Source: Paraphaeosphaeria minitans
Taxonomy: Eukaryota; Ascomycota; Dothideomycetes; Pleosporales; Didymosphaeriaceae
NCBI GenBank assembly: GCA_015832175.1
Contig: WJXW01000003.1
Span: 434,001-498,000 of the forward strand
Direction: 5' to 3'
Length of the DNA stretch: 64,000 nucleotides
Below the pieces are notes generated by a model. The model was not told where the DNA came from. It saw only the letters and a program-made list of their open reading frames with translations, and searched no databases. The first letter of the stretch is position 1, and every line of letters starts with the position of its first letter. Positions 56,676-64,000 of this stretch are shown piece by piece. Both the position numbers and the translations under genes were made by a program.

Positions 56676-57547
56676 ATGGGGTAGTCAGTTGGATATCATT
56701 CACTCTATCACTCGTTGTAGCTTAGGGGGTTCTACAGGATATTTTCTGAAGATAATGTGCTTTTCTTGGCGATAATAAAACGGCAATAAACATCTATTGA
56801 AATACATGTTTGTCGCTCGATGGAGCGTGCATTTGAAGAACTCGCGGGCTGGCTAATCTGCCCGTCGGGCTGAGGTAGACCGGCCGGCCTGAATTCGTCC
56901 GAGTTGAAAGCCGCCGAGCCATGCATCACTGAGCATTTCACTGTTGAATTTTCTCCGATCTATTTTTACATTGCTAAGATTTGGCAGACCTGGGATCATT
57001 GAGAAGTGCGTCTACCATAACGAGCAGGTCGGGACTCGAGCTAGTCTGTAGCAGTCCCGTGGAAAGCGCGGCGTTCACGTTGAAGCTTCGAAGGCTAGTT
57101 TGGCCAAGCGGATCGGTAGCAACGTCGACGGCCAGGCCAGGGTTTGAGTACTACATTGCATCTCGTGGCGTAGCATGGTGTACTTGAGTTCTGTCAAGAG
57201 GTCTTATGGGGGCTACTTCCGCCACTTCACAAGCTATCTCTCGTACAACATGCTAAAGGACTCGATTGGCCAATTCCTTGTTCCTTTACGTAGGATAATG
57301 GGTGTACAAAAGACTTCAAGAGATCATTGTTCGGAATGAGGAGACAGACGATTTATTCTTAAGCGTAGCTATCTGATTTGACGAGAAGAGGCTGACTGGC
57401 GTGGCTGAGTGATGGTGGCAATCTGGGACAGTTTGAAGGCGGTTTCTGACGCCCATTTCGGTTCATCAGGTAGTTCTGGGTATCTTATTCATTCTTGGGT
57501 ATCATAGATCATCACAAAGTGTCCATCGCGTCTCCCGCGTTCTCCGT
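56676..57547. other. Spacer with a coding-like fragment (57150-56974, minus strand)
   Basis: On the minus strand, 58 codons between stops read smoothly (NPGLAVDVATDPLGQTSLRS, ALSTGLLQTSSSPDLLVMVD, ALLNDPRSAKS), ending with a stop at 56974-56976. There is no start and no family is recognised; it may be the C-terminal remnant of a gene. The rest shows nothing. Confidence 0.35.
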
Positions 57548-58173
57548 CTATTTCGAATCGCCGTACATCTTCTCGACTAACCGCACAAACTCTCCAACAC
57601 CACTCGTCCCCTCAGCCGCGTTTCCCTCGCGCAAGCTCTTCAGTATCCTCAGCGCATCGTTGTCCCCCTGCTTCTGCGTCCACCTCGGCGTGTCATCAGC
57701 ACCACCCCAGCCACCTCTTCCTCTCCCTCTTCCTCTGCTGCCCCTTCCTCTAAACCCCCCACGACCCCTCATTCCCCTCCTCTGCGGCGCGTCTCCGCCC
57801 TCCGGCTTGATGGTGGCAGCATACACCCGCTGAAGCGTGGAGAGCAGGACCGGATTTGATTTGAGGAGCGTCTGGAAGTGCGCGTCTGTGGCAAGGCGGG
57901 AGAAGTCTGTCTTTGTGCGGATGTACGTAGGGATCGTTTCTGGGATCGCGGTTGGAAGTTCGACCTCGAAGACTGGTTGTGATGCAGGCACTGATGAAGC
58001 ACCCTCGGGATGTGCGCGTTTGTGCTCTTTAAAGCAGGGTATTGAGCAGCTGAGGTGTGTTAGATGGCGTGGGAGAGAGAGGAAGAAGAGACGGCTTACT
58101 AGGGGAGTGCACATGTGGGACATTTATACTTCTTGGGCGCTGTGTTGCAGACGCCGCACGCGCTGTCTGCCAT
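57548..58173 (-). CDS. HIT-type zinc finger protein (Hit1/ZNHIT3-like)
   Basis: Exons on the minus strand are 58173-58100 and 58049-57548 (intron 50 nt, GTAAGC..CCTCAG), giving 191 residues. The zf-HIT domain is at the N-terminus and spans the junction: CGVCNTAPKKYKCPTC, then CSIPCFKEHKRAH. In yeast and animals, HIT-finger proteins of this kind (Hit1, Bcd1) assist assembly of box C/D snoRNPs. The middle part contains LLKSNPVLLSTLQRVYA, a helix also seen in related proteins. The C-terminus has RG repeats (RGRGGFRGRGSRGRGRGRG), as in RNA-binding proteins. It is divergent from COX11, with 218 bases between start codons. Confidence 0.85.
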
Positions 58174-58391
58174 GTTCCAGAATCCGAAGAAAGTTGTTGT
58201 GAGTTGAAATGTAAAGAATGCGCAAGTGACGACTGGATGTAAAGCGCGCCGCCAAAAACCCAAAAGCCGGGGCGCCTCCTCCGCTCGCTGTCCAATCAGC
58301 GCTCGAGAAGCCCGACGCTCGATAAGCCCGACTCACGCAGAAGCTCAAAGTGAACGCGCCACGGCCATTGCTCTCCATTGCCGACCCCACA
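58174..58391. promoter_or_regulatory. Shared divergent promoter of HIT-finger gene and COX11
   Basis: Only 218 bases separate the two start codons. An ATG at 58350, in frame with COX11, would extend it but is probably in the leader. Confidence 0.5.
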
Positions 58392-59274
58392 ATGTCGTTC
58401 CCATCTTCTATACGGCACGCGCCACACTTACTCGAGTCCTGGACATGTTCTTCATGCTCTCGTGCGCTCCCTCGCGCTCCCCGGCAAACCAACTTCAATA
58501 TCGTACGACCACGAAGATGTCTGAACACGACCAGAGAGACGACGAGACCTGCAGCGCCATCCATGGACGAGGTGCGCCAACAGTATAAAACGAATAATAG
58601 GACAACCATGTATGTGGCGCTCATATCGTGCGTTAATGGCACCGGGGCTCATATCGTTACAGGAACTATGTCTTCAGTATAATTCTCGGCACCGTGGCCC
58701 TATCCTACGGCTCAGTCCCCATGTACAAGATGGTACTAGTACTTTCTCACCCTGCAGACCATTCTCTAACTTGTACCAGATCTGCCAAACCACCGGCTGG
58801 GGCGGGCAGCCCATAAAGTCCGCCGCCCACGGCGACGACTCGCGCGACCCCTCCGAGCGCCTGCGCCCCGTCGAAGACCACCCCCGCATCCGCATCACCT
58901 TCCACGGCTCCACCTCAGATGTGCTGCCCTGGAAATTCGTGCCCCAGCAGCGCGAAGTCCGCGTGCTCCCCGGCGAGACGGCGCTTGCCTTCTACACGGC
59001 GACGAATACGTCCAAGGAGGACATCATCGGCGTGGCGACGTACAGCGTGACGCCGGGCCAGGTGGCGCCGTACTTCTCCAAGATACAGTGCTTTTGCTTT
59101 GAGGAGCAGCGGCTGAATGCGGGCGAGACAGTGGACATGCCTGTGTTTTTCTACATTGATCCCGAGTTTGCAAGCGATATCAATATGAAGGGGATTGAGA
59201 CGGTGACGCTCAGTTATACCTTCTTCAAGGCGAAGTACGACGCGGAAGGGCACTTGTACCCGGTGGCGAAATAG
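58392..59274 (+). CDS. COX11: Cytochrome c oxidase assembly protein COX11 (CtaG)
   Basis: COX11 delivers copper to the CuB site of Cox1 in the mitochondrial inner membrane. Exons are 58392-58609, 58663-58732 and 58780-59274 (introns 53 and 47 nt), giving 260 residues. The N-terminus is a Ser/Arg-rich mitochondrial presequence (MSFPSSIRHAPHLLESW). A single transmembrane segment is encoded mainly by the small second exon (YVFSIILGTVALSYGSVPMY), followed by ICQTTGWGGQP. The copper-binding motif CFCFEEQRL and the conserved PVFFYIDPEF and TLSYTFF blocks are intact. The start at 58392 was preferred over 58350 because the presequence begins there. Confidence 0.95.
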
Positions 59275-59358
59275 GGTGGACCGCTAACATGTACATTATT
59301 GTATCGACGTACGGCATCTCTGCGTCCCACATACACATGCGTTTTTACATTGTCATAT

Positions 59359-60228
59359 CTACTCCATCACGACGGGTGTGAAGCTCACCTTGCGCGCCTG
59401 GCTCGCACCACTCGCCTTCCATGCGCTCAGAAGCAAATCCACAATGTTCTTCAGTCCCTCTTCCTTCTTGATCACCGCAAAGATGGTCGGTCCGCCCTCG
59501 CGCATCCTCCTGCTATCCCGCTCCATAACCCCCAGATCTGCACCCACGGCTTCCGCCAGGTCGCACTTGTTCACGATCAAAAGATCACTCTGTGTGATGC
59601 CGGGTCCGCCCTTGCGCGGGATCTTGTCCCCGCCAGACACATCAATCACATAGATGATGAAATCTGCCAGTTCGCGGGAGTAGTTCGCCGCGAGGTTGTC
59701 CCCGCCGGACTCAATCAGCAGCAGGTCGGTGTCGAACTTGTGGTGTAGCTGCGTAAGGGTGAGCAAGTTGGTAGAAATGTCTTCGCGAACGGCGGCGTGG
59801 GGGCAGCCGCCGGTTTCGACAGCGACGATGCGCTCGGCGGGGAGGGCGTTGTTCTTGGTGAGGAACTCGCAGTCTTCGCGCGTGAAGATGTCGTTTGTGA
59901 CGGCAGCTATGGAGAAGCGTGTGCGGAGGGCTTTGCAGAGGGCGAGCATGAGGGCGGTTTTGCCGGAGCCTACGGGGCTTGTGGGTGTTAGTTTGCTTGC
60001 GTGTTTCCAGGTTCATTATGGCTGTACATGGAGTAGAGGAATGCGAGATTGGGAAGCATACCCTCCAATGCCGATAGTGAAAGATCGATCCTGCCAGTCA
60101 CGACCTTCTATTATAGGCATCTCGCGCCCGAGGAAGCTTCCTGGTCCATCGAGTATCTCGTGGGTGTGGCCATGGTCTGGGGCAGCGTGCGAGTGTGACG
60201 CGCCGTCATGTGAGTGCGCGTGGGACAT
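59359..60228 (-). CDS. Urease accessory GTPase UreG
   Basis: UreG hydrolyses GTP to load nickel into urease with UreD and UreF. Exons on the minus strand are 60228-60062 and 59977-59359 (intron 84 nt, GTATGC..ACAAG), giving 261 residues. The N-terminus is His-rich ([20 protein letters not shown]), a metal-binding extension common in eukaryotic UreG. The P-loop [11 protein letters not shown] is formed across the junction. Other motifs are [11 protein letters not shown], the nickel-binding [32 protein letters not shown] and the guanine-specifying NKCDL. The stop is 84 bases from the COX11 stop (convergent). Presence implies the fungus can use urea through urease. Confidence 0.96.
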
Positions 60229-61305
60229 GTTGAATGGGGTGGAAAAGACAAAAGAAGCTTGAAAGCAGTTCGTAAGGCTTTACACAGGCTGTAGGCCGGA
60301 GGTTCTTCAGTTCCTCAACGTGATATTGGGTCGAACGGTGGGCATAAGTTCGGCCCTGAAGGTGGGATGGTGGGGCGGCGTGGGCCGCGGCTTGACGTGG
60401 GGGCTTTCCTCATCCGTCTTGCATGATCACGAAGGCGACACTCGAAGGAATTGCCATTGTGGTCATCTTGGGGTAGAGTTCATCGAGATTTTGATTTCCA
60501 TGGACCGCCACTATGATGTGGTACGAGTGCCTCAGGCGTCCAGACAGTGACGCAAAAGCACGACACGGGCATGAGCCACCGCCTGTCTGCATTCAAGTTT
60601 GCGGATGACCCTCTTCTTCATCTTTCCTCCCCACGCTCCAGGCTTCATAACAGGGATGGATGTTTTATGCGCATGCTCGCTTATAGGACTGTTGCCCGTG
60701 ACCTCCACAATCTCTGCCTGTCATGTCTAGGGAAACCTGTGTTGGGATGTCATCGGCGTTGAAGCGATCGCGATCGTGAGCATGGTGCCCACCGCTTCTA
60801 CCTACTGCAACCAGGCCGCAACCCGTTGTACTACGCGAAGATGGCCTCACACGACTCGGTGGCTATCCTCCGATGGATTCCACTGCGCTGCAACTGCGCC
60901 GTACCTGCAGCACCGTGATGAAATCGGACTGCCAACTCATCCCAGCGCAGATCAGCCGCGTCTCGCCTAGGCCAAGTTTTTTGCAGCTTCACCTCCATTT
61001 GGTACCTACGGTCGCGGCGCCCAGAAAAGCGAAAGGGTTACCCGGCACTTCTTTACAAGTACCTGAGCTCGGACTGTGAAGTCACTGTACCTTCCCTCAA
61101 TTTCTCGAGGTGCAGTGTCCATGGCACTTATGCCTCAGGGCCATATCTGACGATAGTTGTCCCTTCAACCTATTGCCTAGGTACAGCTGCGCACTAGTTT
61201 TATCGATTCAGGATTACATACGTCCGATAATTTTGACAACACGAAGCAAACAGACCGCCAGCATCGAAAAACCAGCGCTGTTACTTCGGTCATTCATACT
61301 CAGCA
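60229..61305. other. Intergenic region before the zinc-finger-like gene
   Basis: No gene recognised in about 1.1 kb. It includes the UreG promoter at its left end and the promoter of the next gene at its right end. Confidence 0.55.
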
Positions 61306-62316
61306 ATGTCAAGAGATACCGTTTACTCTAGCTTCGCAACTCCTAGATCCACAAGCACCGAATCCTGGTTGGAGGACACATGGACCTCGTTCCTACTTTG
61401 GGACATTGGTCGCGAATTCCAAAATGCGCACGAGGCGTACGAGCGACGGATGACGAATAATCCACGAAGAAGATCGACGTGGGAGTGTATCTCCGGGAGT
61501 AGCAAAGAGGATCCTTTGGATCGTTCCCTACGCTTGGGAAGCCGAGTCCAAAAGGTCACTCAGGACGGTCAACGCAGATTTGGTCAAAAGTTTGACAAAG
61601 GAGATGGTAAGCACTGCTTGCTCATGCTGTGGATACCACTAACTCCTGAAGCAACCTGCCACACGATTCTGTCCTCGCAGCTTCTTCGTCTACAGCAAGA
61701 AGTGTGCGTGCCTCTGCTGGATGCCACTTCCTCTCGCTGGCTGTGCACGATACTGTATGACGAAATCCTTCGCACGGCGAGAGGGGTCCGTCGCACCTGC
61801 CTTGACGCTCTCCAGGACCAAATGAAGCGTCTCTCGACGCATAAGATAGAGCCCTTCCTCCCGCCTCCGCGTTTCTCGGTCGCATTCTGCCCTTTTGCCC
61901 TGCAGCTCCAGAAGGGTCAACAGACCAACCATAACACCAAACATCAGACGCGAAAATTGAATGTTCGGGATCCTTACGATGACCGCGAGTCGTGTCCGTA
62001 CTGTCACGCCATTGTCTCTGTCGCCGCGCACTCCGGATTGCCACAGTACCGCTGCATACTCTTCGCGTCGCATGCACTGTCCCAAATCCAAAGACACGAC
62101 GAGAAAGCAACGTTCGCCTGTACGAGCTGCTACAAGACCTTTGACGACTCGTATGCGTTCTTGGAGCACGTATCCCAAAAAGAGCTTGGGAGTGAGAAGA
62201 GCTGCCTGAAGCGATATAGCGCGAGGTTCAGCTTGAATGCGCGGTTCCTCGAGAGCGACCCGAAGCTTGTCGAGCAGTCTCTGAAGAATTGTCTCGAGCG
62301 AGAAAGGATCAAGTGA
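61306..62316 (+). CDS. Hypothetical protein with Cys/His zinc-finger-like C-terminus
   Basis: Exons are 61306-61606 and 61652-62316, giving 321 residues. The intron is 45 nt (GTAAGC, CACTAAC, TGAAG), stop-free and a multiple of three, so it can be missed; its removal gives KGDATCHTIL. The N-terminal half is helical and basic. The C-terminal part has paired cysteines and histidines: SCPYCHAIVS and later FACTSCYKTFDDSYAFLEHV, which matches most of a C2H2 finger but lacks a clear last His. A final Cys follows in GSEKSCLKRYSARF. It may be a fungal-specific zinc-binding protein; I do not recognise a named family. Confidence 0.65.
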   Translation: MSRDTVYSSFATPRSTSTESWLEDTWTSFLLWDIGREFQNAHEAYERRMTNNPRRRSTWECISGSSKEDPLDRSLRLGSRVQKVTQDGQRRFGQKFDKGDGKHCLLMLWIPLTPEATCHTILSSQLLRLQQEVCVPLLDATSSRWLCTILYDEILRTARGVRRTCLDALQDQMKRLSTHKIEPFLPPPRFSVAFCPFALQLQKGQQTNHNTKHQTRKLNVRDPYDDRESCPYCHAIVSVAAHSGLPQYRCILFASHALSQIQRHDEKATFACTSCYKTFDDSYAFLEHVSQKELGSEKSCLKRYSARFSLNARFLESDPKLVEQSLKNCLERERIK

Positions 62317-62789
62317 GTGGATGCCAATGGATAAGGCCATGCCGAAGCTATGAGTGTCGTCTGCGCCATGTTTAGTAGTATATCGTATTGATGATAATGT
62401 ATCAGTGTCATTGTTTTGGCTTTTGCAGGTTCAGCATTGGCAATGATAATGATGTAGGTATCTACCGAATAGCAACAGGGTCAGCAATGCGCCTCGAGAA
62501 CTTCTAGGCTACCGTATATCCACATTCCCTGCATTGACCCTATCCGCTCCCTCTAGCCCGCGCAACCCCTCTGCATTCTTGGTTTAAACCGTCCTGCATC
62601 GCACCAAAATCTTTTAGTTATGAACAAAAGCAGAAAAGTTGGTGGTGGTGCAACGCTCAAAGCCGCTTCCGGCCCGTGGATCCCACATTCTCCACCACCA
62701 CACCGCTTGTCGCCAAAAAAAAAACATACAACAGCAGGGATTCGCTGCTGGTCACCCACGCAACTACTGATCCGCCGGTACACTGCTTA

Positions 62790-62850
62790 TATATGGCTGA
62801 GCGGACGGGAAGCCTAGTTTTCAGTGTCCTATGGTCGTATGTGAAAGAGT
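62790..62850 (+). repeat. Dispersed repeat of about 60 bp, copy 1
   Basis: Shares a core (ATATATGGC..GGACGG.AAGCCTA, then TTTCAGTGT) with copy 2 at about 63397-63457 in the same orientation. Many differences are C/T or G/A. Confidence 0.7.
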
Positions 62851-63396
62851 TGGCCAAAATACGGGACTATAACCGCACCAACAAAGACAAGATCAAAGGC
62901 ATCCAGTTTGAATTTACAGCTATAGCTACAACCCTCGCCAGCGTACACTGTCGGATCTTTTTTCCTTTTCAAATGGATTCAAAACATCACTAATATCCCC
63001 CGATGTAAGTAGGGAAACCATTCTGGATTCCTCCCATGATTTGCCTTCACTCGATACCTGTGGTAGGTCTAGCCCATGGGCTGCAAAAGAATGAGGATGT
63101 TGTGCGCCAGATAGGTGAAGGAGCAGCGAAAATTCCACGGTCTTTAGGCCTTCACGGTCCAGCACGTTCCGTCCTGCGCCAAGGTTACACCGAAGTTGCA
63201 TCGTGGAAAAACTTGAGCGAACCGATCTAAGAGTACCTATGGCCAACACAGGTTTTTTTTTTTTTTTTTTTTAAAAAAAAAATGTAGGACCGGCCAACAG
63301 ACTTCTTGAAAAACCTGTTGACTGAAACCACCCCCAAATGGAAAGATGTTTCTTTCATCGATGTTTAATCTTCTGAGCTCGCTACAGTGAAACGCC

Positions 63397-63457
63397 CATA
63401 TATGGCGGAAAGGACGGAAAGCCTAGGTTTCAGTGTTCCACAGCCGTGTATGCAATA
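63397..63457 (+). repeat. Dispersed repeat of about 60 bp, copy 2
   Basis: Second copy, preceded by CTACAGTGAAACGCCC, which resembles the terminal inverted repeat of Fot1/pogo-type DNA transposons. The assignment is tentative. Confidence 0.6.
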
Positions 63458-63899
63458 ATAGGCATCATCTTGAGCCTACATATCACTTGGTCTATCTTGA
63501 AGATCTTAATGCCAGTCTATGAAGCCGAATGATCTAAGCACGAGCCTATCAGTCTGAGAGCAGTGTCACCGCCATCATCGTTCGTCGCGCTTCATCCTGT
63601 CGAGTCAGGCGCCACCATTCGATCGTTAAGCCACTGGAGCCCACTTAGCAACGGTCAGCAACCAAGGATATCCGTCCTTTGCAGACAATAATTGATAACC
63701 AGTGACGCTGCATGTAGAGATAGATGCAGTAGAAGCACAGCAGAGAATATGCGCAGAGTCAATTCAAAGAGGTATATTATTTCCGCGAAGATGCATGTCA
63801 GAGAACCTGGGGAACCGGCTTTTTGGATGGAATACAAAACATAATACTCGAGCGGACTCCGTAAGATAGTGACACTGCGGACACGCTCCAACAAGACAC

Positions 63900-64000
63900 C
63901 TAGTCCCTCTTCGCCTTCTTCTTCGGCGGCTCGCCAGCCTCCGCATCGATGCCCAGCTTCTCAATCAGGTCAATCCACTCGACAGTAGGGATGCCCTGGT
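63900..64000 (-). CDS. C-terminal end of an unidentified protein, 5' part outside window
   Basis: A minus-strand frame enters from the right edge and ends at the stop TAG at 63900-63902. It reads QGIPTVEWIDLIEKLGIDAE, then a short acidic linker and a basic end PPKKKAKRD that looks like a nuclear localisation signal. Too little is present to name the family. Confidence 0.6.
   Translation of the reverse strand, partial: QGIPTVEWIDLIEKLGIDAEAGEPPKKKAKRD

Larger units (their letters stand above)
62317..63899. other. Gene-free region with duplicated motif and homopolymers
   Basis: Nothing coding recognised. It holds two related copies of a motif of about 60 bases, an A-run near 62715 and a 20-T/10-A run at 63253-63282. 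Confidence 0.55.

Noticed and set aside
63253..63282. 20-T/10-A tract as a terminator or retroposon tail
   Set aside because: No adjacent gene or target-site duplication could be seen; a plain homopolymer run is the simpler reading.

Overview
The window looks like a filamentous ascomycete chromosome segment, probably from the class Dothideomycetes. The evidence is the many 45-60 nt introns with GT..CTAAC/CTGAC..AG signals, a fused alpha-beta tryptophan synthase, a Zn(II)2Cys6 regulator, an intron-bearing tRNA-Cys, and fungal-type housekeeping genes separated by repeat-rich spacers. The class assignment is inference; no rRNA or species-specific marker is present. All exon models come from reading splice sites and frame continuity by eye.

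Left part (1-13 kb): the 3' portion of a DOCK-family Rho/Rac exchange factor, the ribosome-biogenesis gene RRP12, a tRNA-Cys(GCA) with a 17-nt intron, an unrecognised coding-like stretch, and a short-chain dehydrogenase. From 12.9 to 27.3 kb the DNA is gene-poor. It holds one isolated Zn(II)2Cys6 transcription factor surrounded by at least seven different minisatellites with units of 6, 11/19, 12/24, 21, 27, 29 and about 36 bp.

Central part (27-46.8 kb): tryptophan synthase with amino-acid-starvation (Gcn4/CpcA-type) motifs upstream, an SPX-domain low-affinity phosphate transporter, a DUF262 protein, IPI1 (pre-60S maturation) head-to-head with a roadblock/LC7 dynein light chain, a peroxisomal-type peroxiredoxin ending in AKL, an isoprenylcysteine-methyltransferase-like membrane protein, a secreted Cys-rich EF-hand protein, and a tetraspanin-like protein.

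Accessory stretch (44.9-57.2 kb): remnants of small secreted proteins, a divergent succinate dehydrogenase flavoprotein (SDHA-like) with no visible start codon and with Gly-to-Asp changes beside catalytic motifs, then on the same strand a full-length ABC-B multidrug transporter broken by several small indels. The SDHA-like/ABC pair is the most unusual item. It may be the relic of a self-protection module against an SDH inhibitor, which is inference.

Right part (57.5-64 kb): a HIT zinc-finger protein head-to-head with COX11, the urease accessory GTPase UreG, an unrecognised zinc-finger-like protein, a gene-free stretch with a duplicated motif of about 60 bp, and the C-terminal end of another gene.

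No gene cluster for a complete secondary-metabolite pathway, no CRISPR array, no rRNA and no intact transposon were found. Five introns are multiples of three and stop-free, so plain ORF calling would translate through them.
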